Assembly: GCA_934270475.1 (NCBI GenBank)
Contig: CAKQPS010000003.1
Location: forward strand, 162,330 to 226,329
DNA from: an uncultured Alphaproteobacteria bacterium
GTDB taxonomy: Bacteria > Pseudomonadota > Alphaproteobacteria > RF32 > CAG-239
Direction of reading: 5' to 3'
DNA length: 64,000 nt
The notes beneath the pieces were generated by a model that saw only the letters and a program-made list of their open reading frames with translations, was not told the DNA's origin and did not search any database. A program made the position numbers and the translations under genes. Of this stretch, positions 35,016 through 44,063 are shown one piece after another (position 1 is the first letter of the stretch; each line of letters starts with the position of its first letter).

Positions 35016-35957
35016 CTATTTATAAGAAGCGCGTTTGATGCGGTCGTTAATGGCAAGTCCCAAGCCGTTTTGTGGTATCGGCGCCATAGCGATTTTAGCA
35101 AATTTATCCTGCGCATCGGCAAGCCGCATATAGGCAAACAAATTTTCTGCCGCTTCGGTTAAACTGCCGCTCGGGCTAAGGTTTAAATCACCATCCAGTT
35201 TGCCGAACCCAATGTAAAATTCATCAGCTTCCGGTTTTTGGGCGTTAATCCGTAAAGTATGCTTTGGCGCATAGTGGCGCAAAAGCTGCCCCGGAGCCGT
35301 TGGTAATTTTGGATTTCCTGCCGAAATAAGCACTTTTTCGCCTAAAAACTCTTCAATATCTTCTTTTGCGGTGCCGCCGGCGCGCAGCAGCACGACTTTG
35401 TCGGTTGTCAGGTCAATAATGGTGGATTCCACACCAACGCTGCAGGCTCCGCCGTCTAAAATCATATCCACTTTATCACCCAAACCGTCAGCCACATGCT
35501 GTGCGGTGGTCGGGCTGATAGATTGATATTTGTTGGCGGAAGGGGCAACAATCGGTACGCCGCTGGCTTTAATCAGCGCCAAGGCAATCGGGTGGCGTGG
35601 CATACGCACGGTCAAAGTGCGTAAACCTGAGCAAGCCAAGTCAATGCTGGGATTTTCTTCTATCCGGCGCAAAACAAATGTCAGCGGTCCAGGCCAAAAA
35701 TGCTTAGCCAGCGCAAACACACGCTCATCGGTTGCCGCATATTCTTTTAAAAAGTCAATATCGGCAATATGAGAAATCAGCGGGTCAAAATGCGGACGCT
35801 GCTTGGCGGCAAAAATATTGGCAACCGCTTTGCTGTTATAAACATTGGCGCCTAATCCATACACTGTTTCGGTAGGAAAAGCCACCAGTCCGCCGTTTTT
35901 GATAATTTCCGCCGCTTTGGCAATGTTTTCGGCTGAATTTTGATAAATATTGTTCAT
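35016..35957 (-). CDS. L-threonylcarbamoyladenylate synthase (Sua5/TsaC)
   Basis: Makes threonylcarbamoyl-AMP for the t6A37 modification of ANN-decoding tRNAs. The YrdC domain (residues 10-205) has GGLVAFPTETVYGLG and AAKQRPHFDPL, with SANK near the substrate site. After a linker, the C-terminal Sua5 domain (about 215-313) is present, so the protein is the long Sua5 type. It converges on the Cas1-like gene with 12 bp between the stops, and lies 9 bp downstream of the SUKH-like gene. Confidence 0.95.
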   Translation of the reverse strand: MNNIYQNSAENIAKAAEIIKNGGLVAFPTETVYGLGANVYNSKAVANIFAAKQRPHFDPLISHIADIDFLKEYAATDERVFALAKHFWPGPLTFVLRRIEENPSIDLACSGLRTLTVRMPRHPIALALIKASGVPIVAPSANKYQSISPTTAQHVADGLGDKVDMILDGGACSVGVESTIIDLTTDKVVLLRAGGTAKEDIEEFLGEKVLISAGNPKLPTAPGQLLRHYAPKHTLRINAQKPEADEFYIGFGKLDGDLNLSPSGSLTEAAENLFAYMRLADAQDKFAKIAMAPIPQNGLGLAINDRIKRASYK

Positions 35958-35966
35958 TTTTGTTCA

Positions 35967-36368
35967 CTATACATTAAAAATCTGCGCTAAGGCATAGTCC
36001 ATTTCTTTTTCCTGATAACTGTCTAGCACTTCCATATCTTCTCTGTCAACAATTTGATATTGCTTGTTTGCAAAATTAAAAACCAGCAAATCAAAGTCAT
36101 TATAGCCTAAAAGCAAGGTTCCGTCGGGCTTGGGCATTTGTTCGTTTAAGTCAACAATATCCAAGTCATTGTCAACGGTAGCGCCGAACAAATAGGCTCC
36201 GTTAGCCTTTAAGCCGTTATATTGTTTCAAAAAGTCGGTATAAGTCTGCGGAATGTTCGGCAGCCCCATATTAAACAAAATCTTTTGAGCAGTAATAAGC
36301 GCTTCCGGCTCCAATTTTTCGCCAGTGCTAAATTTTTGTGTTTTCAGCTGTTCTGCAAAATCAGTCAT
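35967..36368 (-). CDS. SMI1/KNR4 (SUKH, YrhA-like) family protein
   Basis: The 133 residues match the SUKH fold: IPQTYTDFLKQYNGL is the classic helix with the NG motif, then YLFGATVD, LLLGYNDFDLLVFNF and YQIVDREDMEVLDSY make the beta core. SUKH proteins are the most common immunity proteins of bacterial polymorphic toxin systems, but some have other roles. The gene starts 3 bp after the stop of an HNH-nuclease-like gene, the usual toxin-then-immunity order, so I infer it may neutralise that protein. No signal peptide. Ribosome site AAGA is weak. Confidence 0.78.
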   Translation of the reverse strand: MTDFAEQLKTQKFSTGEKLEPEALITAQKILFNMGLPNIPQTYTDFLKQYNGLKANGAYLFGATVDNDLDIVDLNEQMPKPDGTLLLGYNDFDLLVFNFANKQYQIVDREDMEVLDSYQEKEMDYALAQIFNV

Positions 36369-36371
36369 TTT

Positions 36372-37913
36372 TTATCTTCCGCTGTTGTTTTTACGCTGAG
36401 AAGACAGCCATTTGGCAAATCTCTTCATATTTTCGGATTTTTCACAGCTCTTTTCAGCCAAGGAATTCATAATTCGGTTACTGTTTTGAATAGCGCTGCT
36501 GTTATAAGGAATATGATATTTTTCGGAGATATCAATTTCATTTTGCATGCGGTTTTCCATTTCTTGCAAATAGTTGACAACATATCTTTTGTCTTCGGAT
36601 TCGCGTTTTTGAAAAGCTTGAGTGTTTTCAAAGTTAAAATAAGCGCTGTCTCGTTCGTTAAAGCCTAAAATAGAAACCATATACGGGTTGTTGGCATTCA
36701 AACGCGAATAAAAGTTATTCATTTGATTTTGCTTATAAACCGTACCAAACAAATGATAATAGTTTTTGTGCATTAAAGAATCTACCAGCAGCAAATTGTG
36801 CGGGTAGTTGGCTTTTGCCAAATAGCCGTTGCTGGAGGTAAATTGCACCGCGTGTTTGTGATGCACTTCCAAGCGCGGCAGTTTGCTTCTGTCTATCAGC
36901 CGTCCTTTTTCATCGCGGGCTAAAATCAAATCTTCTTTATTTTCATCAATTAGCAGATTTACAAAAGACTGTGCAATTTCATCTCCGGTGCTGACCATGC
37001 TGACATCATATCCGGCTTTTGCTAAGTCGCTTAAAATCCGCGGCGTATAGTGCGTCTCGGTAATGCTTAAGGTGTCAATGTCGGTATGACCGAACCGGCG
37101 CATGGCGTTGCAAAGCGAGGCGGCGCAGCGCGGATCATTGCCTTTGTTTATCAGCTGCTGTTCAAAATCTTTTCCGCAGTGGCGCATAAAGGCTTTTATC
37201 AAACGGATTCTAATGTTTTTTTCCGGCGCAATAAAATTAGCCGTACCGCGGGAATCTGCTTTTACGAAAGTATTGTAAATCACATCGCAGTAGTCGTTTA
37301 CGGTCATGGCTTTTAGGGCGTCGGGGTTAATATTTTGGCGGTAAAGATAACACTTTACCCTAAATTCAATAGAACGGAAACTTTCAAATTGTCTGAATAC
37401 GCGCCAGCTTGGTGAATTTCCCAAATCATATTCCGTAAATTTTGCTTTAACTGCATTTTTCGGATCTTTAAAAAACTTATAGATCGAGCTCAGTTGGTGG
37501 TCGGGACGTTTATTGATTTTGCCGTAGCAATCCATGCGGATAATACGTTTTTCATCATCTGCAAGAGGTTCAAAATTGCCGTTGTCAATCGAAGAATCTG
37601 TCAGCATATGAATTTTATTCAAGTGTATTTGTGCCATATCGGCAAATTCTGCGGCAGTGCCGCGTAAAGGATTCTTTTCTTGATTTTTTATAATGTCATG
37701 CAGCGTAACCACCATTAAGATTTGCTGCTGATAAGAGAGGTTAAGGAAGCTTTCCTCAAAGTGATACGGTTCGCTTAAAATATCCCAAATAATCTGATTG
37801 TCGTCCGACAGTTTATTTTTTACGGCTTGATGAGGCGCTGCCGATTGCTGTTCATTTGCTTTCGGAGAAATTATCTGGTGTTTTCTGGCGTATTTACTAC
37901 CTTTTTGTCCCAT
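36372..37913 (-). CDS. HNH-nuclease-like protein (513 aa), possible toxin partner of the SUKH gene
   Basis: Most of this protein is unfamiliar and helical. Around residues 345-390 lies an HNH-type motif: LEVHHKHAVQF (His-His-x-His), then PHNLLLVDSLMH, giving the Asn and the last His at the expected spacing of a beta-beta-alpha metal nuclease. The N-terminus is basic and polar (MGQKGSKYARKH) without a signal peptide, and I see no RHS repeats, PAAR or LXG secretion domain. About 120 residues follow the HNH motif. The SUKH-like gene lies 3 bp downstream. A cytoplasmic DNA-cutting defence or toxin protein is the natural inference; a Cas9 relation is not supported because no RuvC or bridge-helix motifs are seen. 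Confidence 0.65.
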   Translation of the reverse strand: MGQKGSKYARKHQIISPKANEQQSAAPHQAVKNKLSDDNQIIWDILSEPYHFEESFLNLSYQQQILMVVTLHDIIKNQEKNPLRGTAAEFADMAQIHLNKIHMLTDSSIDNGNFEPLADDEKRIIRMDCYGKINKRPDHQLSSIYKFFKDPKNAVKAKFTEYDLGNSPSWRVFRQFESFRSIEFRVKCYLYRQNINPDALKAMTVNDYCDVIYNTFVKADSRGTANFIAPEKNIRIRLIKAFMRHCGKDFEQQLINKGNDPRCAASLCNAMRRFGHTDIDTLSITETHYTPRILSDLAKAGYDVSMVSTGDEIAQSFVNLLIDENKEDLILARDEKGRLIDRSKLPRLEVHHKHAVQFTSSNGYLAKANYPHNLLLVDSLMHKNYYHLFGTVYKQNQMNNFYSRLNANNPYMVSILGFNERDSAYFNFENTQAFQKRESEDKRYVVNYLQEMENRMQNEIDISEKYHIPYNSSAIQNSNRIMNSLAEKSCEKSENMKRFAKWLSSQRKNNSGR

Positions 37914-38038
37914 TTTTTCTATCCTGCATATCTTTTGTCTAAAGTATATAATAAAATAAAAAAATGTCTACCATTTTTTATAAAAAAAGTGTTATTACTG
38001 TATAAGTTACTAAATATTATGCAGTAAAGGAGATTGCA

Positions 38039-39451
38039 ATGGTTGAATTTATTACAGGAAAAAATATTAAAACTGCCTGCGATAAGGTTTTGCTTGCCGC
38101 CAAAGCGGCGGATATTGTCAGCGCCTTATCTGAAAAAGAAAAAGTTTTAGTAGAGGCTGTTAAAAAGCAGACACCGGAAAGTGGAATAAAAGTTTATAAT
38201 TTAGGCAATTATCAAATTGTTGCCGCGGTTGTTAAAAAAACAATCTCAAATTTAGAAATGCAGAATTTGGCTGGAAAAATATATCAAATTATTAAAAACA
38301 GCCGTGAAGTCAAAGTGGCTCTGCCGGATAATAATGCCATGGCGTGCGATTTTGCTTTTGGTTTAGAATTGGCTTCATATTCATTTGACAAGTATTTTAC
38401 GGCTAAACCGGAATCGTTTTATCCTAAGTTGGAGCGTGTCATATTTACTGGAGTGTCTGATTTGACAGGTTACAAAAAACTTTCCGGTTTGGCAAACGCC
38501 GTGCGCTATGCCCGCGATTTGATTAACGAACCAGCGAATTATCTAACTCCGGATGTTTTTGCTGCCGATATCCGCCGTTTGGAATATTTAGGCTTGGAAG
38601 TTAAAATTTTAGATGAACAAGCTATGAAAAAAAGCGGCTTTGGTTTGGCTTTGGCGGTGGCTCAAGGTTCGGTAAACAAACCGCGTGTGGCAGTTATCAA
38701 ATGGAAAGGCAACAAAAAAAACGACAGCTTTGCCGTTGGTTTGGTGGGCAAGGGCGTTACTTTTGACAGCGGCGGCATTTCCATTAAGCCGGCTGCCGGC
38801 ATGGGTGAAATGAAACAGGATATGGCTGGAGCTGCCGCTATGGTTGCCGCTATGAAGTCTCTTGCCTTGCAAAAGTCTGAAAAAAATGTGGTTGCCGTGG
38901 TCGGACTGGTTGAAAATATGCCTTCCGGCAGCGCCTATCGCCCTGGAGATATTTTCCGCTCTATGTCGGGGCAGACGGTGGAAGTGCAGAACACCGATGC
39001 CGAGGGACGATTGGTTTTGGCAGACTGCCTGACCTATATTCAAGAAGAGTTTAAGCCGGAATATGTGCTGGATATGGCAACTTTGACCGGCGCCATTGTG
39101 ATTGCTTTGGGTCACTCTTATGCTGGTTTGTTCAGCAATAACGCCAAATTGGCAAAATCTTTGACCTCGGCTGGCGAGCATTGCGGCGAGCTTTTGTGGC
39201 AGCTGCCGATGAATGATGAGTTTAACAAACAAATGGATTCGGCTGTGGCAGATATGAAAAACGTGGGCGGAAGAGCTGCCGGTTCTTGCACTGCGGCTTG
39301 CTTTTTGCAGCGTTTTGTAAAAAAAGAAACCAAATGGGCGCATCTTGATATAGCCGGAATGGATTTGGTTGAAGAGCCGAAACCTCTGTATCCAAAGGGC
39401 GCCAGCGGCTACGGCGTGCGGCTTATAAATCAATTTATCAATGAATTATAA
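38039..39451 (+). CDS. pepA: Leucyl aminopeptidase (M17)
   Basis: Cytoplasmic zinc/manganese aminopeptidase that recycles peptides. The C-terminal catalytic domain (about 160-470) holds GKGVTFDSGGISIK with metal-binding Lys and Asp, KQDMAGAA and the M17 signature NTDAEGRLVLAD. The N-terminal macro-like domain is diverged. Length of 470 is slightly short of the family's 500. AAAGGAG precedes the ATG by 7 bp. Single gene with a weak hairpin at its end. Confidence 0.95.
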   Translation: MVEFITGKNIKTACDKVLLAAKAADIVSALSEKEKVLVEAVKKQTPESGIKVYNLGNYQIVAAVVKKTISNLEMQNLAGKIYQIIKNSREVKVALPDNNAMACDFAFGLELASYSFDKYFTAKPESFYPKLERVIFTGVSDLTGYKKLSGLANAVRYARDLINEPANYLTPDVFAADIRRLEYLGLEVKILDEQAMKKSGFGLALAVAQGSVNKPRVAVIKWKGNKKNDSFAVGLVGKGVTFDSGGISIKPAAGMGEMKQDMAGAAAMVAAMKSLALQKSEKNVVAVVGLVENMPSGSAYRPGDIFRSMSGQTVEVQNTDAEGRLVLADCLTYIQEEFKPEYVLDMATLTGAIVIALGHSYAGLFSNNAKLAKSLTSAGEHCGELLWQLPMNDEFNKQMDSAVADMKNVGGRAAGSCTAACFLQRFVKKETKWAHLDIAGMDLVEEPKPLYPKGASGYGVRLINQFINEL

Positions 39452-39455
39452 ACTT

Positions 39456-39488
39456 TAGATGAAGATTTTACTTGAAAATTTCATCTTT
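39456..39488 (+). terminator. Weak hairpin after pepA
   Basis: AGATGAAGATTTT / AAAATTTCATCT pairs with one bulge; there is no long T-run, so it may be a weak terminator or a processing hairpin. A second hairpin, GTGCGG / CCGCAC (39527-39544), lies 27 bp before the gap start codon. Confidence 0.4.
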
Positions 39489-39570
39489 AATGCTAAATTA
39501 AGCCCAGTTTTTGAAACTATATGCCCGTGCGGGGCAGTCCGCACAACATTTGACTTAGGAGAATAATAAT

Positions 39571-40578
39571 ATGGTTGTTCGCGTTGGTATTAATGGATTC
39601 GGTCGTATCGGTCGTTTGGTTTTCCGCGCTGCTCAGGCAAGAAATGATATTGAAATCGTTGGCATTAACGATTTGATTGATGTTGATTATATGGCTTATA
39701 TGCTGAAATATGACACAATGCATGGTCGTTTCAACGGCACTGTTGAAGTTAAAGACGGCAAATTGGTTGTAAACGGCAAAGCTATCCGCGTTACTGCAGA
39801 AAAGAACCCAGCAGATTTGAAATGGGGCGACATCAAAGCTGATTATGTTGTAGAATCTACAGGTTTGTTCCTGACAAAAGAAAAATCTCAAGGTCACATT
39901 GACGCCGGCGCTAAATACGTTGTTATGTCTGCTCCTTCTAAAGACGACACTCCGATGTTTGTTTGCGGCGTAAACACCGATTCTTATGTTAAAGGCACTC
40001 AGTTTGTTTCTAACGCATCTTGCACCACAAACTGCTTGGCACCAATCGCTAAAGTTTTGAACGACACATTCGGTATTAAAGATGGTTTGATGACAACTGT
40101 TCACTCTACAACCGCTACACAAAAAACTGTTGACGGTCCGTCTGCAAAAGACTGGAGAGGCGGTCGTGCTGCTTCCGGCAACATTATCCCTTCTTCTACC
40201 GGTGCTGCAAAAGCCGTTGGTAAAGTTATTCCGGCTTTGAACGGTAAATTGACAGGTATGTCTATGCGTGTTCCGACTTTGGACGTTTCTGTTGTAGACT
40301 TGACAGCTAATTTGGCTAAACCTGCTACATACGAAGAAATCTGCGCTGCTATGAAGAAAGCTTCTGAAGGCGAATTGAAAGGCATTTTGGGCTACACTGA
40401 AGATGCTGTTGTTTCTTCTGATTTCTTGGGCGATTCTCACACATCTATCTTTGATGCCAAAGCTGGTATTCAATTGACAGATACTTTCGTTAAAGTAATC
40501 AGCTGGTACGACAACGAATGGGGTTATTCAAACAAAGTTTTGGATTTGATTGCCCACATGGCTAAAGTAAACGGCTAA
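39571..40578 (+). CDS. gap: Glyceraldehyde-3-phosphate dehydrogenase
   Basis: Glycolytic enzyme, NAD-dependent. It opens with the Rossmann motif INGFGRIGR, carries the active-site segment SNASCTTNCLAP with nucleophilic Cys, and ends WYDNEWGYSNKVLDL. Length of 335 is normal. TAGGAG precedes the ATG. It is followed by pgk, with an unusual large hairpin between them. Codon use is strongly biased, as expected for a highly expressed gene. Confidence 0.98.
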   Translation: MVVRVGINGFGRIGRLVFRAAQARNDIEIVGINDLIDVDYMAYMLKYDTMHGRFNGTVEVKDGKLVVNGKAIRVTAEKNPADLKWGDIKADYVVESTGLFLTKEKSQGHIDAGAKYVVMSAPSKDDTPMFVCGVNTDSYVKGTQFVSNASCTTNCLAPIAKVLNDTFGIKDGLMTTVHSTTATQKTVDGPSAKDWRGGRAASGNIIPSSTGAAKAVGKVIPALNGKLTGMSMRVPTLDVSVVDLTANLAKPATYEEICAAMKKASEGELKGILGYTEDAVVSSDFLGDSHTSIFDAKAGIQLTDTFVKVISWYDNEWGYSNKVLDLIAHMAKVNG

Positions 40579-40586
40579 TTTTTTGT

Positions 40587-40656
40587 TCCCCGTTTCAGGC
40601 AAAAGGCGGTTGGCATAAAACTGCTGCTTTGGGCTGAAACGGGGAGAGTTTTTTTA
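40587..40656 (+). terminator. Large intercistronic hairpin / terminator between gap and pgk
   Basis: CCCCGTTTCAGGC pairs with GCTGAAACGGGG across a 41-nt insert that holds a second hairpin-forming part (GGCGGTTGGCATAAAACTGC). A run of seven T follows. It would stop or attenuate transcription before pgk, which has its own AAGGA site. Confidence 0.7.
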
Positions 40657-40676
40657 TGAATATGTAAGGAAAAACA

Positions 40677-41885
40677 ATGCAAGGATATAAAACTATTGAA
40701 GATTTAGGCAACTTGAACGGCAAAGTTGTTATGCTGCGCGCCGATTTGAATGTGCCTATGGATGAAAACTTCCACGTAACCAACACCGCTCGTATTGACC
40801 GCACGGTTCCTACCATTAAATTATTGATGGAAAAGGGCGCTAAAGTTGTGGTTATTTCTCACTTTGGTCGTCCGGAAGGCAAAGGCGATGTTAAAAATTC
40901 TTTGAGCCACGTTGCTCCGGAATTGGAAAAAGCTTTGGGCAAACATGTTGTGTTTGTTGACGACTGCATAGGTGAAAAAGTTGCCAATGCCGTTAAAGCT
41001 ATGAAAGCTGACGAAGTTTTGTTGTTGGAAAACTTGCGCTATTACAATGAAGAGAAAAAAGGCGACGAAGCTTGGGCAGCAGAACTGGTTAAACCGGCTG
41101 ATGTTTATGTTTCCGACGCTTTCTCAACGGCTCACCGCGCTCACGCTTCTATTGTGGCTGCCGCTAAACTGCGCCCGTCTGCAATGGGCTTGCTGATGGC
41201 CGAAGAAGTAAACGCTTTGACCACAGGTTTGAACGACCCGAAACGCCCGTTGATGGCTATTGTCGGCGGTTCTAAAGTTTCTACCAAATTGGATTTGTTG
41301 AACAATTTGGTTAAAAAAGTAGATAAATTGGTTATTGCCGGCGGTATGGCTCATACTTTCTTGAAAGTTCAGGGCGTAGACGCTATCAATGAAAAGAACT
41401 CATTGGTGCAAATGGATATGCTGGACACCGCTAAAGAAATTTTAGCTACAGCTAAAGCTAACAACTGCGAAATCATTTTGCCGGTTGATATTGTTTCAGC
41501 TAAAGAATTTGCTGCAAACGCCGAGCATGCTACTTATGATTTGGATAAAATTCCGGCTGACGGCACATTGCTTGATGTTGGTGAAAAATCTATTGAAAAC
41601 ATCAACAAAAAACTTGATGAATGCAAAACTTTGGTTTGGAACGGTCCGTTGGGCGCATTTGAATTGAAGCCTTTTGACAACGCTACCAATAAAGTTGCTC
41701 AGCACGCTGCAGCTTTGACTGAAGCTGGCAAATTAACATCTGTTGCCGGCGGCGGCGATACTGTTTCCGCTTTGGCAAATGCCGGTGTTGATTCTAAATT
41801 CACCTACGTTTCAACTGCAGGCGGTGCTTTCCTTGAATGGATGGAAGGCAAGGAATTGCCAGGTGTTGTGATTATGAAAAAATAA
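40677..41885 (+). CDS. pgk: Phosphoglycerate kinase
   Basis: Glycolytic kinase that makes ATP from 1,3-bisphosphoglycerate. Conserved parts are VMLRADLNVPMD, SHFGRPEGK, the hinge region VGGSKVSTKLDLL and the C-terminal nucleotide site VAGGGDTVSALA. The 402-residue length is typical. AAGGA lies 8 bp before the ATG. The gene is downstream of gap but separated by a hairpin, so levels of the two may be uncoupled. Confidence 0.98.
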   Translation: MQGYKTIEDLGNLNGKVVMLRADLNVPMDENFHVTNTARIDRTVPTIKLLMEKGAKVVVISHFGRPEGKGDVKNSLSHVAPELEKALGKHVVFVDDCIGEKVANAVKAMKADEVLLLENLRYYNEEKKGDEAWAAELVKPADVYVSDAFSTAHRAHASIVAAAKLRPSAMGLLMAEEVNALTTGLNDPKRPLMAIVGGSKVSTKLDLLNNLVKKVDKLVIAGGMAHTFLKVQGVDAINEKNSLVQMDMLDTAKEILATAKANNCEIILPVDIVSAKEFAANAEHATYDLDKIPADGTLLDVGEKSIENINKKLDECKTLVWNGPLGAFELKPFDNATNKVAQHAAALTEAGKLTSVAGGGDTVSALANAGVDSKFTYVSTAGGAFLEWMEGKELPGVVIMKK

Positions 41886-41910
41886 TCATAGCTTTCGATT
41901 TTTATAATTT

Positions 41911-41945
41911 CCCCGCCGGAGGTCTCTCACTTCCGACGGGGTTTT
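41911..41945 (+). terminator. Rho-independent terminator after pgk
   Basis: CCCCGCCGGA / TCCGACGGGG (one mismatch) with an 11-nt loop and a TTTT end; 25 bp after the pgk stop. Confidence 0.85.
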
Positions 41946-41994
41946 AGTTTTAAAACTAAATTTTTATTGACTTTATGTACAAGCCCCGCGCCGG

Positions 41995-42542
41995 TTAACA
42001 AACATCGCGGCAGCAGCATTGCGGTTCGTGGTCGTTGATAACGCCGACAGCCTGCAAATAGGAATATATAATCACGCTGCCGACATATTTCATTCCTCTT
42101 TTTTTGAGGTCTTTGGAAATTGTATCGGATAATTCGTCTTTTGCAGGGCAGGGAAATATATTGTATTTTTGTGTTTTTCCGTTTGTGAAATGCCATAAAT
42201 AGCGGTCAAACGAGCCGAATTCTTGCTGAATTTGCAAAAATATTTTGGCATTGTTTATTGCTGCGCAAATTTTTGCCGGCTGCGGATAATTTGCGGATTT
42301 TGCAGCATTTTTTCTATTTCTTCCTCGCTAAATTCCGCTACTTTTTCCGGCTCAAAATTTGCAAATTCTTCTCTAAACGCCGAACGTTTTTTTAAAACGG
42401 TCAGCCAGGAAAGTCCCGCTTGAAAGCCCTCTAAAATCAGCATTTCAAACAATTTGCGGTCGTCATGCACCGGCTTGCCCCATTCTTCGTCATGATAGCG
42501 CACATAAACTTCGCAATTTTCATCAACCCAAGAACAGCGCAT
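41995..42542 (-). pseudogene. tag: 3-methyladenine DNA glycosylase I, broken by a frameshift
   Basis: The protein would excise 3-methyladenine from alkylated DNA. The first part (42255-42542, 95 codons) has the Tag start CSWVDENCEVYVRYHDEEWGKP and QAGLSWLTVLKKR; it stops at QQ. The second part (from 42256 down to 41995) continues in another frame with AAINNAKIFLQIQQEFGSFDRYLW, KDLKKRGMKYVGSVIIYSYLQAVGVINDH and the zinc-binding CCC tail. The two join perfectly if one A is added to an A5 run (minus strand, near 42265). So this is a recent one-base loss, a sequencing or assembly error in a homopolymer, or recoding. Everything else, including catalytic and zinc residues, looks intact. It lies 2 bp after the SDR gene. 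Confidence 0.88.
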
Positions 42543-42544
42543 TT

Positions 42545-43309
42545 TTACACCTTATGCGGCAAGCGGCTGTAAATAAAATCACTCAGGCAATTCGGCAAAA
42601 TGGAGAGCAGCCACACGCCAAAGCGCATCGGCAAAGGAAAAGCAATCAATCCCACATTTTTTTGAATACCCTTATATATAATACCTGCGGCTTTATCCGC
42701 TTCCATAAAAAACGGCATCGGGCAGGTGTTTTTGTCGGTAATGCGTGAGCGCACAAACCCAGGGCAAATAACGCTGACTGCGATGTTTTCATCTCTCAGA
42801 CTGTTACGCAGCGCTTCACCATAGGCTTTGACGCAGGCTTTGCTTGCGCTGTAAGACGGGCAGGCGCTTAAACCGTGATAACCGGCAATAGAAGCTGTTA
42901 TGGCAATAATTTTTTCGCTGCCGTTCTGACGTTTTTTATATAACTCAACAGTCGGAGTGACTGTGTTTAAAACACCCATTACATTAGTGTTGAAAGTGTT
43001 ATAAATATTTTCAGGAGTTTCTTCTCCGGTAGAAACTCCGGCGTTGGCGAATACTAAATTGAGCGGTGCTTTTTGCTCGCATTCGTTAATCCACTTTTCC
43101 ATGGCTTTTTTATCGGCAACATCAATTATTTTGCCTTCAACCGTGCAGCCGAATTTTTGGCACTTTTGCACAATTTTTTGCAAACGTTCCGCATTGCGTC
43201 CGCTCAAAAATAAGTTTTGAGCTCCGTTTTGAGCATAAGTCAGCGCTAAAGCCTCGCCAATACCCGAAGATGCGCCGGTGATGAGAATATTTTTAATATT
43301 TTTTTGCAT
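42545..43309 (-). CDS. Short-chain dehydrogenase/reductase (SDR)
   Basis: NAD(P)-dependent oxidoreductase of 254 residues. The cofactor motif is ITGASSGIGEAL, the NAG motif FANAGVS, and the catalytic set includes a Ser (ITASIAG) and the YSASK Tyr/Lys pair. The last 30 residues include a hydrophobic stretch (PLPMRFGVWLLSILPNCLSDFIYSRL) that could attach it to the membrane. Substrate unknown. It lies 2 bp upstream of the tag pseudogene in the same direction. Confidence 0.9.
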   Translation of the reverse strand: MQKNIKNILITGASSGIGEALALTYAQNGAQNLFLSGRNAERLQKIVQKCQKFGCTVEGKIIDVADKKAMEKWINECEQKAPLNLVFANAGVSTGEETPENIYNTFNTNVMGVLNTVTPTVELYKKRQNGSEKIIAITASIAGYHGLSACPSYSASKACVKAYGEALRNSLRDENIAVSVICPGFVRSRITDKNTCPMPFFMEADKAAGIIYKGIQKNVGLIAFPLPMRFGVWLLSILPNCLSDFIYSRLPHKV

Positions 43310-43400
43310 TGTCAGAATATCCTAGTAAAAATTTAACTGTTGCGTTGTATATTATTTATGGGTTATATTATAAATGCGTTGATTTTGCAAGAGGTAGAAA

Positions 43401-44063
43401 ATGACTGATATTATAGACACACTAAAAAAAGTCCGCCGCGGCGCTATGTTTATTATTGAAGCTCCGTCCGGAACCGGAAAAACATCAGTAATTAAAAAAC
43501 TTATGGCTTTGGATAGTAATTTGAAGTTTTCAGTTTCGGTGACCACGCGCCAACCGCGCGAGGGCGAAAGAGACGGCGTTGATTACTATTATATCAGTGA
43601 TGAAAAATATAACGCGCTTTTAGCGCAAGACGCATTTTATGAGCATGTAGATTCTCAATATGGTTCGCGTTACGGAACTTTGCGCTCCGAGGTGGATAGC
43701 TTTATCAATGTCGGACAAGATGTTGTTTTTGATATGGATTGGGTCGGGTTGCGCCAAATGAAAGAAAAAGCTCCTGACGATGTTGTTTCTATTTACTTTT
43801 TGCCGCCGTCAATTCACGAGCTGCGCCGCCGTTTGGAAGGAAGAGGCACCGACAGCAAAGAAATTATCAACAAACGCATGGGGTTGATTTTAGAAAAAAT
43901 GGCGCATTGGACTGAATATGACTATGTGGTGGTTAATGTTGATGTTGACCAAACGGTTGAGACCGTGCGTGAAATTATCTCTGCCGAGCGTATGAAACGC
44001 GTGCGCCAAACCGGATTGGTGAAGTTTGTTGAAGAATTAAAGAAAGAAGCCGAAAATGACTGA
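43401..44063 (+). CDS. gmk: Guanylate kinase
   Basis: Converts GMP to GDP. The P-loop IIEAPSGTGKTS is near residue 18, followed by SVTTRQPREGERDGVDYYY, which binds GMP, and ending VNVDVDQTVETVREII. Length of 220 is a little longer than the E. coli 207 because of both ends. GAGGTAG precedes the ATG. The last 8 bp overlap the next gene. Confidence 0.96.
   Translation: MTDIIDTLKKVRRGAMFIIEAPSGTGKTSVIKKLMALDSNLKFSVSVTTRQPREGERDGVDYYYISDEKYNALLAQDAFYEHVDSQYGSRYGTLRSEVDSFINVGQDVVFDMDWVGLRQMKEKAPDDVVSIYFLPPSIHELRRRLEGRGTDSKEIINKRMGLILEKMAHWTEYDYVVVNVDVDQTVETVREIISAERMKRVRQTGLVKFVEELKKEAEND

Noticed and set aside
32000..38000. Possible CRISPR array or effector near the Cas1-like gene
   Set aside because: I looked for regularly spaced direct repeats on both sides and for Cas9 (RuvC) or Cas2 signatures; none was found. 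The HNH protein lacks RuvC motifs.
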